From assembly GCF_024807845.1 (NCBI RefSeq), contig NZ_JANUEQ010000004.1, forward strand, positions 434,001-498,000: 64,000 bases of DNA. Reading direction: 5' to 3'. A program made the position numbers and the translations under genes. This DNA comes from Klebsiella sp. BIGb0407 (lineage in GTDB: Bacteria; Pseudomonadota; Gammaproteobacteria; Enterobacterales; Enterobacteriaceae). Every line of letters begins with the position of its first letter. The stretch's first letter is position 1. Shown piece after piece: positions 49,269-58,373 of this stretch. The notes below the pieces were generated by a model. The model was not told where the DNA came from, did not search any database, and saw only the letters and a program-made list of their open reading frames with translations.

Positions 49269-50401
49269 GCATTCATCTGCACTGGTATTTACCCACCAAT
49301 GGTGACAGCCGAGGCATCATGGGCTCCGGGGATGACTCTCAGCATATTTCGGGTATTGGCGGTCAGTATCGGGCTCCCAGCCTCGATTATTTAATCGATA
49401 TTGCGCGCAGCGCTGACAAGCTTGGGTTTGAAGGCATTCTTACGCCCACCGGTAGCTGGTGTGAAGATGCCTGGCTAAGCACTATTGCCATTAGCCAGCA
49501 TACCGAGCGGCTGAAGTTTATCGTCGCTTTTCGCCCGGGCTTTATCTCTCCGACGCTGGCTGCCCATCAGGCGGCAACCTATCAGCGTCTGACCGACGGG
49601 AGATTAATTCTCAATATTGTCACGGGCGGCGACCCGGTCGAACAGCGCCGCTACGGCGACAGGCTTAGCCATGACCAGCGTTACGCCCGCAGCGAGGAGT
49701 TTATTGCGGCTTTCAAAGGCGTCAGCCATGCGAAGGCTCAGGGACAGCCGTTTGATTTTCAGGGGGAGCACTATCAGCTTGAGCAGGCGACTTTGCTGCC
49801 CTCTCCCTGGCCGGTGCCTGAGGTCTTTTTTGGAGGCTCCAGCCCCGCGGCACAACGGGTTGCGGCCAATGTTGCCGATACCTGGCTCTCCTGGGGCGAG
49901 CCGCTTGAACAAGTGGCCGCTCAGCTCGCCACCGTGCGCGGCCTCGCCGCTCAGCAAGGCCGCACGCCAAGTTTTGGTATTCGTTTTCACGTTATCAGCC
50001 GGGATACGGAAGAGGATGCCTGGCTTGAAGCCGCTCGCCTGCTAAAGGGAATCAGCCCCGAGCGTATTAAAAGCGCCCAGTCGTTGCTAAGCCGTACCGA
50101 ATCAGTGGGGCAGCAGCGCATGACGGCCCTGCTGAATGATATTCAGACCGACAAACTCACTCCTGAAAATGTTCGCCTGCTGGAAATAGCCCCGCATATC
50201 TGGAGCGGTTACGCCCTGGTTCGCGGTGGGGTTGGCACTGCCATTGTTGGCAGCCATCAGCAGGTCGCAGACACCATTCAGGCCTACCACGCCTTAGGGA
50301 TAGACCACTTTATTTTATCCGGTCAGCCGCATCTGGAAGAAGCTTACTGGTTTGCAGAAGGTGCCGGAGCCTTGCTGCGCCGTAGCGGATTAGTTGCCTG
50401 A
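49265..50401 (+). CDS. SsuD/SfnG-like FMNH2-dependent sulfonate monooxygenase
   Basis: A 378-residue LLM-class enzyme of the alkanesulfonate monooxygenase type. Matching blocks: LHWYLPTNGDSR, APSLDYLIDIARSADKLGFEGILTPTG, FIVAFRPGFISPTLAAHQAATYQRLTDGRLILNIVTGGDPVE and FFGGSSPAAQRVAA. SsuD cleaves C-S bonds of sulfonates to release sulfite. This is the strongest pointer to sulfur scavenging in the cluster. It needs reduced FMN; no NADPH:FMN reductase gene is in the cluster. Confidence 0.87.
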   Translation: MSIHLHWYLPTNGDSRGIMGSGDDSQHISGIGGQYRAPSLDYLIDIARSADKLGFEGILTPTGSWCEDAWLSTIAISQHTERLKFIVAFRPGFISPTLAAHQAATYQRLTDGRLILNIVTGGDPVEQRRYGDRLSHDQRYARSEEFIAAFKGVSHAKAQGQPFDFQGEHYQLEQATLLPSPWPVPEVFFGGSSPAAQRVAANVADTWLSWGEPLEQVAAQLATVRGLAAQQGRTPSFGIRFHVISRDTEEDAWLEAARLLKGISPERIKSAQSLLSRTESVGQQRMTALLNDIQTDKLTPENVRLLEIAPHIWSGYALVRGGVGTAIVGSHQQVADTIQAYHALGIDHFILSGQPHLEEAYWFAEGAGALLRRSGLVA

Positions 50402-50427
50402 ACCTCCCCAATAATAAGAGAGAAACC

Positions 50428-51648
50428 ATGAGTCATAATGCAGATATTTACGCAGGTCTGAGCCACCAGGAATTCCAGCACTGGAAACAGGTCGCCCGGC
50501 AGGTTGCGGATAAATTACATGACACTTTGCAGGAACGAGACCGGGCTAATCAGCACCCGTTTGAAGAGATAGACTGGCTACGACAAAGTGGTTTGCTGAA
50601 AATCGCTGTACCGAAATCACTGGGTGGCGAGGGGGCAAGCCTGGTTCAGGCGCTGGAAATCAGCCGTATCATTGCCGCGGCCGATGGCTCTATCGGCCAG
50701 CTGATTGCCTATCACTACTCTAACGGGGTCTGGAGCTATATTCTGGGCACCCGCGAGCAGTGGGAGTTTATCGCCCGGGGCATTGTCGATGAAGGCTGGT
50801 TCCAGTCAAGTATCAGTAATCCACGCGACCCGCGTCTGAAACTGGAATGGGACGGGAGTGACGTGCTGGTTTCCGGACGTCGCACTTTTGCCACTGGTGC
50901 CGCCATTTCACAAGTGATGACTATCGCGGTCTGGGTTGAAGATAAGCTGGTGCAGTATCAAATTAAGGCAGACCGCCCGGGTATTACCTTCAATGATGAC
51001 TGGGATAATCTTGGCCAGCGTCTGACCGCCAGCGGTACGCTGGAATTTAATCGACTGCGATTACAAGAAAAGGACCGTCTTACCGGGCTTGAAGAGACGC
51101 CTCACAGTGCCAGCCTGCGTAATGCTTTACGCAATCAGTTTAGCCAGCTTATTTTCGTCCACTTCTATCTGGGTATCGCCGAAGGTGCGCTGAAACATGC
51201 CGCCAGTTACTTCCGGGATACGGTACGCCCGTGGCCGGAATCCGGGGTTGAACAGGCAATTGATGATCCTTACCACCGTCTGAAAGCCGGTGAATTGTCG
51301 GCAGAAATAGCCGCCGGAGTCGCGCTGGCAGAAAAAACCACCCGCGCCTTTGAAGAGGCCTTTCACCTGGGCCATGACCTGACCGAAGCCTTCTGGGGTG
51401 AACTGGCCTTGTTAACTAACCAAGCCAAAGTCATTGCCGACAAAGTAGTGTTAAAAGTCACCCATGAGATTTTTGAACTGACCGGGGGCCGCTCCACCAG
51501 CAATCAGTACGGGCTGGATATCTACTGGCGTAATGCACGTACCCATACTCTGCATGATCCGGTGGCTTACCGTATTCGTGAAGTGGGGGATTATGTTCTC
51601 AGTGGCAAGCTGCCGACGCCACGCGTCTATGCCCCACCGAAACGCTAA
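50428..51648 (+). CDS. SfnB/DszC-like flavin-dependent monooxygenase (acyl-CoA dehydrogenase fold)
   Basis: A 406-residue protein with the acyl-CoA dehydrogenase fold. It has WLRQSGLLKIAVPKSLGGEGASL, SNPRDPRLKLEWDG and the C-terminal ELTGGRSTSNQYGLDIYWRNARTHTLHDP. The last block is shared with DszC (dibenzothiophene sulfoxidation) and SfnB (dimethylsulfone use) rather than with beta-oxidation enzymes. GAGAG precedes the ATG. It probably hydroxylates or sulfoxidises the same substrate class as the LLM enzymes. Confidence 0.83.
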   Translation: MSHNADIYAGLSHQEFQHWKQVARQVADKLHDTLQERDRANQHPFEEIDWLRQSGLLKIAVPKSLGGEGASLVQALEISRIIAAADGSIGQLIAYHYSNGVWSYILGTREQWEFIARGIVDEGWFQSSISNPRDPRLKLEWDGSDVLVSGRRTFATGAAISQVMTIAVWVEDKLVQYQIKADRPGITFNDDWDNLGQRLTASGTLEFNRLRLQEKDRLTGLEETPHSASLRNALRNQFSQLIFVHFYLGIAEGALKHAASYFRDTVRPWPESGVEQAIDDPYHRLKAGELSAEIAAGVALAEKTTRAFEEAFHLGHDLTEAFWGELALLTNQAKVIADKVVLKVTHEIFELTGGRSTSNQYGLDIYWRNARTHTLHDPVAYRIREVGDYVLSGKLPTPRVYAPPKR

Positions 51649-51659
51649 GGGCTGACGTC

Positions 51660-52868
51660 ATGCCAGATATCCGTTTAATTCTCGACCCACAGGAGCTACG
51701 TGCTGCCGCCAGCGTCTTTCGTCAGGCAATGTTTGGCCTGCCCGGCGGCGTCACGCCTGTAGAGCACTGGGTCGAAAAATATATCGTTCCCGGACGGGTG
51801 TACGGGGCATGGCTTGATGGCACCCTGGCCGGTACCACTAACAGTTTTCCCGGTGAGCTGACATTACCGGGTGGAAAATCGGTGGCGCATGCCGCCGTGA
51901 CCCATGTCGGTGTTTTACCACACTTTACCCGCCGCGGGATTTTACAGAAGCTGTTTCGTCAGCAACTGGAAGACCTGTACCAGGAAGGTGTCAGCGTCGC
52001 GACTTTACGGGCTTCTCAAGGCGCAATTTATCCCCGCTTTGGCTATGGCGTTGCCAGTGCTTTTCAGGATCTGCGTATCGATAAACGGGAACTGACAACC
52101 TGGCCGAAACTGGAGGGTGAGGTTCAGCTGCTACCCGCTTCGGATGCCTGGCAAATCGTTCAGGAGATTGTTGGACGTTATCCGTTGTCACGCGCCGGAA
52201 CTCTGACTCGCTGGCCCCAGTGGTGGGCCATGCAGCAGCATAGGCTGGCACACAGTAATCTCAATCACTATGTGGTGCTGGCGCTAAAAGAAGGTATTCC
52301 CCAGGCTTTTGCCCGTTATCACGCCCAGCCTGATGATAACTGGCTGTATAGCACTGAACGAACCCTGGTGGTTGATGATTTTCATGCCGCCTGTCCGGAA
52401 CTGGCAGTGACTCTATTTAAGTTTCTGTTGCAGCTGGATATTGCGCGTTTTGTGCAACTTCCTCATCGCCCCACTGATGACGCGCTCCCTCTGCTACTGA
52501 ATAACCCCAGAGCCATTGGTCAGCAGAGCACGCGGGATGAAACCTGGCTGCGTATTATTCACCTTGAACACACCCTGAATGCCCGTCGTTATCAGGATGC
52601 AGCAACCGTGGTCATCGCGGTGACCGATGCCCTGCTACCGGTGAACCAAGGGAACTGGCAGCTCTCCTCTGAAGGCGTCAAACGAACCACTGAACCTGCT
52701 GATTTATCCCTGGATAGCGCCACGCTTGCCATGCTGTTGCTCGGCGGACATAAAGTCTGGCAACTGATTCAAGCCCGGCGGATCCAGATTATTAACCCAC
52801 AAGCTCCCAAACGGCTCGAACGCCTGCTGGCCTGCGATGAAGCTCCCTGGTCAGGGATTTTCTTTTAA
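51660..52868 (+). CDS. Eis-like GNAT N-acetyltransferase
   Basis: A 402-residue protein of the Eis/GCN5 type, with the tandem GNAT plus SCP-like C-terminal layout. The acetyl-CoA loop is VLPHFTRRGILQKLFRQ (compare RRGIL..L), preceded by HAAVTHVGV, with the active-site region ASQGAIYPRFGYGVAS. The C-terminal part ends with a free carboxylate Phe (SGIFF), as Eis uses as base. It lies 12 nt after the SfnB-like gene in an operon, so it may N-acetylate an amino-bearing substrate or product. Such a gene is unusual in a sulfur cluster. Confidence 0.8.
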   Translation: MPDIRLILDPQELRAAASVFRQAMFGLPGGVTPVEHWVEKYIVPGRVYGAWLDGTLAGTTNSFPGELTLPGGKSVAHAAVTHVGVLPHFTRRGILQKLFRQQLEDLYQEGVSVATLRASQGAIYPRFGYGVASAFQDLRIDKRELTTWPKLEGEVQLLPASDAWQIVQEIVGRYPLSRAGTLTRWPQWWAMQQHRLAHSNLNHYVVLALKEGIPQAFARYHAQPDDNWLYSTERTLVVDDFHAACPELAVTLFKFLLQLDIARFVQLPHRPTDDALPLLLNNPRAIGQQSTRDETWLRIIHLEHTLNARRYQDAATVVIAVTDALLPVNQGNWQLSSEGVKRTTEPADLSLDSATLAMLLLGGHKVWQLIQARRIQIINPQAPKRLERLLACDEAPWSGIFF

Positions 52869-52886
52869 TTTTTTTGGAGATTTAGT

Positions 52887-54641
52887 ATGCACGTCACTCA
52901 TCGCGCCCTCTTCCGGCGGACACTGATTAGCCTGGTATTACTTGGGGCATTTAACCAGGCGATTGCTGCCGAAGAAACGCCACAGCCGGGCGGAACGTTA
53001 CGTATTGCCTCATTACAACCTGATATGGATGCTTTTGATCCGCTGACCGGTTATTCCGTTGACTCCTGGGAAATACTCCGGGCGGTAACGCGCCAGCTAG
53101 TCACTTATCCGGGCTCAAAAGAGAGCCTGAAAGACGATACGAATCTGGTTCCTGACCTGGCGGAGTCCTGGGAAGTCAGCCCGGATGGGAAAACCTATAC
53201 TTTCCACCTGCGCGACGGTATTAACTACGCAGGACCTACCACGCGCCCGATCGTTGCTAAAGATTTTGTCTATGCGATCAAGCGCTTCTGTGACCCTAAT
53301 ATGCAGGTGGCTGCGGTCAATTACTTTAACCTCGTCTTCTCTGGTTTTGCTGATTACTGCCACGATTTTTCCAAGGTGCCAAGCGGGGACTTAGCCGCCA
53401 GTAAAGCCTTTATCGACAGTCATGAAATTCCTGGCGTCAGCGCGCCGGATGATAAAACCCTGGTTCTGCGCTCAGACACTAAAAACTATGACTTCCTGAA
53501 TATTCTGTCGATGTATTTTGTCACGCCGTTACCGGAAGAAGTGGCTTCACTCTACTTCCCGGACTCACAGGAGTTTCGTAAGAACTTCCCGTCCAGCGGG
53601 CCCTATGAAGTGGAAAGTTATGCCAGTGGGCAGAAGTTACTGCTGAAAAAAGTCGCGGGTTACAACCATGAGCAAGACCCGGCGCGTAAGGCCTATGTGG
53701 ATAAAATAGAGGTCAGCTTTACCGGCAACAATCCGGACAGCATTATGCAGCGTATTCAGGCCGGTGACGCCGACCTCTCACTGTATCTTGATGTCCCGCC
53801 TCAGGCCGTTATTCGCCAGTATGTCACCCAGAATAACCCTGCCCTGCATGCCGCCAACAGCGGTGCCGCCAACTTTATTGCCATTAATGCCCAGCCACAG
53901 GCGAAAAGTGCAGGCGCCACCGCCTTACGTGACCTGCGCGTTCGTCAGGCTCTCGCTTATGGCATCAACAAAGCGCACCTGGTTCAGGCTCAAGGGGGCA
54001 AAATTGCCGCTCAGCCACTGGGGCAGATTATTACCAGCACCCTGTTAGGTCACGAGCCGTTTGATCCTTATGCCACCCCGGATAACAAAGGATCCGCAGA
54101 GAAAGCTAAAGCCTTGTTAACCGAAGCTGGGTTACCTGACGGCGTCACCTTCGATCTGGTTTATCGCGCCAATAATCAGTTCAGCACCCTGGCGGTGATC
54201 CTGAAAGAAGACCTGGCGAAAGCGGGCATTAATATCAATCTGATCCCGATTCCGGCCCCGCAGTTTATGGCCTATCTGCAAAGCCCGGAAAACCGCTGGG
54301 ATCTGGCGTTAGGGCAGAACTCACCGGACTGGCAAGGACCGGCAACCCGTATGTTGCTGGGCGGCTGGCTGAACTCGGATGCCTCCCCTTGCGGACGCGG
54401 TAACGTCTATGCGGTTTGCTACAGTAATCCTCAGCTGAATGCGCTGGCAAAAGAGGCTTATGGATCCGACAACCCGGGCAAACTGTGGCAACAGGCGGAT
54501 CAACTGGTCTCCCAGGATTTGCCGTGGATCCCACTGTTTGAGAAACGTCGTGTCGCGATAGCCTCCGATCGTGTGAATAACTGGACCTGGTCATCGCTCG
54601 CAACCCAGGCCGACATCGCCAATATCGCACTTAAGCCTTAA
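52887..54641 (+). CDS. ABC importer 2 binding protein, SBP5 family
   Basis: A 584-residue periplasmic binding protein. The Sec signal peptide ends QAIAAEE. The mature part starts PQPGGTLRIASLQPDMDAFDPLTGYSVDSWEILRAVTRQLVTYPG and has the family block YTFHLRDGINYAGPTTRPIVAKDFVYAIKR. It contains a C-terminal Cys pair (SDASPCGRGNVYAVCYSNP) that could form a disulfide. GGAG precedes the ATG. It is not closely similar to the binding protein of importer 1. Confidence 0.87.
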   Translation: MHVTHRALFRRTLISLVLLGAFNQAIAAEETPQPGGTLRIASLQPDMDAFDPLTGYSVDSWEILRAVTRQLVTYPGSKESLKDDTNLVPDLAESWEVSPDGKTYTFHLRDGINYAGPTTRPIVAKDFVYAIKRFCDPNMQVAAVNYFNLVFSGFADYCHDFSKVPSGDLAASKAFIDSHEIPGVSAPDDKTLVLRSDTKNYDFLNILSMYFVTPLPEEVASLYFPDSQEFRKNFPSSGPYEVESYASGQKLLLKKVAGYNHEQDPARKAYVDKIEVSFTGNNPDSIMQRIQAGDADLSLYLDVPPQAVIRQYVTQNNPALHAANSGAANFIAINAQPQAKSAGATALRDLRVRQALAYGINKAHLVQAQGGKIAAQPLGQIITSTLLGHEPFDPYATPDNKGSAEKAKALLTEAGLPDGVTFDLVYRANNQFSTLAVILKEDLAKAGININLIPIPAPQFMAYLQSPENRWDLALGQNSPDWQGPATRMLLGGWLNSDASPCGRGNVYAVCYSNPQLNALAKEAYGSDNPGKLWQQADQLVSQDLPWIPLFEKRRVAIASDRVNNWTWSSLATQADIANIALKP

Positions 54642-54651
54642 CGGTATCTCT

Positions 54652-56301
54652 ATGGCTCTACTGACAGTACGTAACTTAACTATTTCGCTCAATCCCGAGA
54701 ACGCTTTGGTACGAGCGATTGATTTTCATGTGGAGCCCGGAGAGACACTGGCTATCGTCGGTGAGTCAGGCTCAGGCAAAAGCCTGAGCCTGCTGGCGGT
54801 ACTCGGCTTGTTACCTGCAGAAATGCAGGTACAGGGCGAAATTGTCTTCAATGGCATGGCGCTGCATGATTTTACCCCCCGTCAAAAGCGCCAGATCCGT
54901 GGCGCACAGATTGGCTATGTCTCGCAAGATCCGCTCAGTAACCTGCATCCGCTGAAAAGTGTCGGCCGGCAGATAGAAGAAGCAATTCTCGCCCACCAGC
55001 GAGTCGGGCGAAAAGCACTGCGCCAGAGGGTGCTGGCATTGCTGGAGGATGTGGGGATCCGTGATGCCGCCCGCCGCTATCACGACAAACCGGCGAAATT
55101 TTCCGGAGGTCAGCGTCAGAGGGTAATGATAGCTATCGCTATTGCCCTTAACCCATCCCTGATTATTGCCGATGAGCCGACAACGGCACTGGATGCCACG
55201 GTCCAGGCGTCAATTATTCGCTTACTCAAGCGCTTACAGAAACAGCATGGCTGTGCGCTGGTGTTTATCAGCCATAACCTGCGCGTGGTCGCCGATATTG
55301 CTGACCGCGTGGTCGTTATGCAGCACGGCAATATTGTCGAGCAAGGCGAGAACCAGGCGCTGTTCCACCATCCACAGCAAGCCTATACCCGCGCCTTGTT
55401 GCAGGCAGGCTGGCACCAGCATGAATCCTCAGAACGCCCGTCGCTGGTCACTCCGTTACTAACCGTAGCGTCTCTTTCACGAAGTTATCCGCAGCCGGGA
55501 TATTTTTGGTCACGAAAAGCACCCATACAGGTGCTGAACGATATCAGCTTTACGCTACATAAAGGTGAGATCCTCGGTTTGGTCGGTGAATCTGGCTCCG
55601 GGAAAACCACGCTGGGGAAAATGATTGTCGGTCTCGATAGCCCGCAGAGCGGCACTATTGATTTAGCCGGTAAGCCCTGGGCCGGACCCGATATTGCACG
55701 GCCTGGGCACCAGAATCCGCTGCGTCATGCGGTGCAAATGGTCTTTCAGGACCCTTACAGCAGTCTGAATCCGCGGCGAAAAATCGGCGATATTCTGGCT
55801 GAACCCCTGCAAATTACCGCGCATCGCGAGCAGGGAAAACCGTTGCAGCACGCTGAACTACAGCAAGCTGTCTCCGGCTTGCTGTCCCGGGTTGAGCTCG
55901 CACCGGAATTAATGACTCGCTACCCTTCCCAGCTCTCCGGAGGCCAGCGCCAGCGGGTGGTCATTGCCCGCGCCCTGGCGATGAAACCTCAGGTGATTGT
56001 CGCGGATGAAGCGGTCTCGGCGCTGGATATCACCACCCAGCACCGCATTATTCAGCTGTTCTCACGGCTGCGGGCGCAAACTGGATTAGCGATTCTGTTT
56101 ATCTCTCATGATATGGACGTTGTCGCCGCCTTATGTGACCGCATTCTGGTACTGGAAGCCGGTAAAATTATTGAACAAGGCAGCCCGGAACAAATCTTCC
56201 AGAACCCCCAACAGCCATGGACTCGCCGTTTACTGGACGCTATTCCTGGAACCAAACAGCCCTTTAGTCAAGGAGGCAACTATGAGCCAGCAGTTACTTA
56301 G
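54652..56301 (+). CDS. ABC importer 2 ATPase, fused DppD-DppF type
   Basis: A 549-residue tandem ATPase. First domain: GESGSGKSLS, FSGGQRQRVMIAIA, LIIADEPTTALD. Second domain: GESGSGKTTLG, LSGGQRQRVVIARA, VIVADEAVSALD. The second Walker B has EAVS in place of the usual EPTS, a change seen in some family members. Its 3' end overlaps the next permease by 20 nt. With the binding protein and two permeases it forms a second complete importer. Confidence 0.9.
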   Translation: MALLTVRNLTISLNPENALVRAIDFHVEPGETLAIVGESGSGKSLSLLAVLGLLPAEMQVQGEIVFNGMALHDFTPRQKRQIRGAQIGYVSQDPLSNLHPLKSVGRQIEEAILAHQRVGRKALRQRVLALLEDVGIRDAARRYHDKPAKFSGGQRQRVMIAIAIALNPSLIIADEPTTALDATVQASIIRLLKRLQKQHGCALVFISHNLRVVADIADRVVVMQHGNIVEQGENQALFHHPQQAYTRALLQAGWHQHESSERPSLVTPLLTVASLSRSYPQPGYFWSRKAPIQVLNDISFTLHKGEILGLVGESGSGKTTLGKMIVGLDSPQSGTIDLAGKPWAGPDIARPGHQNPLRHAVQMVFQDPYSSLNPRRKIGDILAEPLQITAHREQGKPLQHAELQQAVSGLLSRVELAPELMTRYPSQLSGGQRQRVVIARALAMKPQVIVADEAVSALDITTQHRIIQLFSRLRAQTGLAILFISHDMDVVAALCDRILVLEAGKIIEQGSPEQIFQNPQQPWTRRLLDAIPGTKQPFSQGGNYEPAVT

Positions 56302-57223
56302 CGAATTACCTGAACTGGCGACCTCCTCCAGCCGTCTGTTCTGGCGCCGCCTGTGGCGGGACAAGAGTGCCCGTCACGGTCTGATTATTGTCAGCCTGAT
56401 GATACTGGCGGCACTAGCAGCGCCATTGGTCGCTTATTTATTAGGCCATGGTGAAACGGAGCAATTTCGCGATATCGCCCTGTCGGATATGGGTATCCCA
56501 ATAGGGCCGAGTGCGGCTTTCCCTTTCGGGGCTGACGATAATGGCCGGGATGTATTAGTGCGTACACTTTACGGTGTGCAGATCTCTCTGTTAGTGGCGA
56601 TACCCGCGACTACGCTGGCCATGTTGATTGGCCTGTTTGTCGGACTGATGGGTGGATATCAGGGTGGGCAAATTGATGCGGTATGCCAGCAACTGATTAA
56701 TTTAGTTCTGTCATTTCCTTTTGTGGTAACGGCCCTGAGCTTACTGGCCCTTAACCAAGGCGGGGAGAACGGCCCCCATGTTTCCCCCTCGCTGGTGGTT
56801 ATCTTTGTTATTACCTTCTTCTCCTGGGGGTATTTTGCCCGACTCTCAAGGGGGCTGGTGCTCGACTTGCGTCAGCAGGATTTTATCCATGCAGCCAAAC
56901 TGATGGGGGTTCCTTCATGGCGCATTTTATTACGCGATGTGATCCCTGCCGTGCTCCCGACCATTGGTGTTTTTTGGGCAATTCAGCTCCCGGCCAATAT
57001 TGTTGCTGAAGCGACACTGTCATTCTTAGGTGTCGGTATTCCGGCACCTAATGCCAGCCTTGGTAATATGATTGCCGATGTACAGCGCTCAGCAATGTAT
57101 CAGGTTCAGCCCTGGTTCCTGGCCACTCCTGCCCTGACGCTTTTTTTCATTGTTCTGGGCTTTAACTATTTAAGCAGCGGCCTGAGAAATGTGCTGGATC
57201 CACACCTGGAGTATCGCCAATGA
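56282..57223 (+). CDS. ABC importer 2 permease, DppC-like
   Basis: A 313-residue permease. It starts MSQQLLSELPELATSSSRLFWRRLWRDKSARHG after an AAGGAGG site; the longer frame back to 56108 lies inside the ATPase gene and is not used. Conserved: FPFGADDNGRDVLVRTLYGVQISL, DFIHAAKLMGVPSWRILLRDVIP and LGFNYLSSGLRNVLDP. The stop overlaps the next start. Confidence 0.88.
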   Translation: MSQQLLSELPELATSSSRLFWRRLWRDKSARHGLIIVSLMILAALAAPLVAYLLGHGETEQFRDIALSDMGIPIGPSAAFPFGADDNGRDVLVRTLYGVQISLLVAIPATTLAMLIGLFVGLMGGYQGGQIDAVCQQLINLVLSFPFVVTALSLLALNQGGENGPHVSPSLVVIFVITFFSWGYFARLSRGLVLDLRQQDFIHAAKLMGVPSWRILLRDVIPAVLPTIGVFWAIQLPANIVAEATLSFLGVGIPAPNASLGNMIADVQRSAMYQVQPWFLATPALTLFFIVLGFNYLSSGLRNVLDPHLEYRQ

Positions 57224-58215
57224 TGAACGTTGCTATGCTGTTCAAAACGCTGCTGCGTACTTTTCTGACCCTCTTTCTGGTGCTGCTGGTGGCCTTTTTT
57301 ATGACCCGCGTCGCCTATCAGGATCCTGCGGTAATGCTGGCCCCACGTAATGCAACACCGGAGGCAATTGAGGCTATTGCCAGGGCACTGCATTTGAATG
57401 CCCCCTGGTATACGCAATTACAGTATTTTTTATTCCGCGGCCCTGATGTGCAAGGGGCCGCAGTAGGACTGATGAACTGGCCACCCGCCTTAGGCTACTC
57501 TTTTCGCTTTCAGGCTCCGGTCACGCAATTGATTCTGGAAAAAATACCCGTCACCCTCTCGCTGGCCTTAGGGGCCTTTGTTATCTGGAGTGCTCTGGCG
57601 TTAGTAACGGGTGTTCTGGCCGCGCGTTTTAAGGACCGCTTTGTCGATAAATTTCTCGGGCTCTTATCCTATATCTCCCTGTCACTGCCGACCTTTCTCA
57701 GCGGCATGTTGATTCTATTTTTTCTTTACTATCATCTGTCTTTGCTGAATATCAACTGGTTCCCTTCCAGTGGTTATGTGGCGTTTGGAGAATCTCCCTG
57801 GGAATGGTTCCGTCATCTGTGGCTGCCATGGCTCACCCTGACGCTGGCTGAAGTGGGGATTTTTCAGCGCGTGCTGCGTAGCAGTATGCTGGAAGTGCTA
57901 CATAAAGATTATATCCGTACTGCCCGGGCGAAAGGTTTACCTGAATGGCGGGTTTATTTTGACCATGCGTTAAAACCGGCCCTGAGCCCGGTGTTAATGC
58001 TAACCGGTCTTGAGCTGGCTGCCGTGATTGGCGGCGCAATTGTGACGGAGAAAATGTTCGGTCTGGATGGTGTCGGTCGGCTGGCGATTGATGCCGCGTT
58101 AGAAGGCGATTTCCCGGTGGTGATTGGCACGACGATTTTCGCCGCCTGCGCCTTTATCTTCTGTAATTTCCTTACCGATATGATTCATCATCTGTTTCTA
58201 CGCACCGACGCCTGA
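57220..58215 (+). CDS. ABC importer 2 permease, DppB-like
   Basis: A 331-residue permease with six helices. It has PEAIEAIARALHLNAPWYTQLQYFL, a long periplasmic segment, and the coupling motif DYIRTARAKGLPEWRVYFDHALKPALSPVL followed by VTEKMFGLDGVGRL. In this importer the DppC-like gene precedes the DppB-like gene, the reverse of importer 1. The start overlaps the upstream stop by 4 nt. Confidence 0.88.
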   Translation: MMNVAMLFKTLLRTFLTLFLVLLVAFFMTRVAYQDPAVMLAPRNATPEAIEAIARALHLNAPWYTQLQYFLFRGPDVQGAAVGLMNWPPALGYSFRFQAPVTQLILEKIPVTLSLALGAFVIWSALALVTGVLAARFKDRFVDKFLGLLSYISLSLPTFLSGMLILFFLYYHLSLLNINWFPSSGYVAFGESPWEWFRHLWLPWLTLTLAEVGIFQRVLRSSMLEVLHKDYIRTARAKGLPEWRVYFDHALKPALSPVLMLTGLELAAVIGGAIVTEKMFGLDGVGRLAIDAALEGDFPVVIGTTIFAACAFIFCNFLTDMIHHLFLRTDA

Positions 58216-58226
58216 CCTCTTACCCG

Positions 58227-58253
58227 CCCGACTAACCGCAAGCGTTAGTCGGG
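58227..58253 (+). terminator. Terminator of the monooxygenase/importer cluster
   Basis: CCCGACTAAC and GTTAGTCGGG form a 10-bp stem with a 7-nt loop just after the last permease. Confidence 0.75.
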
Positions 58254-58373
58254 TCTGTCACCAACGGGAAGTGTCCTGGGTAACCAGGCAAATAAAATGC
58301 TGTTTGTATTCCCGCCAAAAGACGGCATTATCATGCTACAGTAAAAAAATCGTTAATGATGAGACCGTTAATT

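Noticed and set aside
41122-58215. The two ABC importers as a recent tandem duplication
   Set aside because: Binding proteins and permeases differ strongly in sequence, and the permease order is reversed, so they are separate acquisitions or ancient paralogues.
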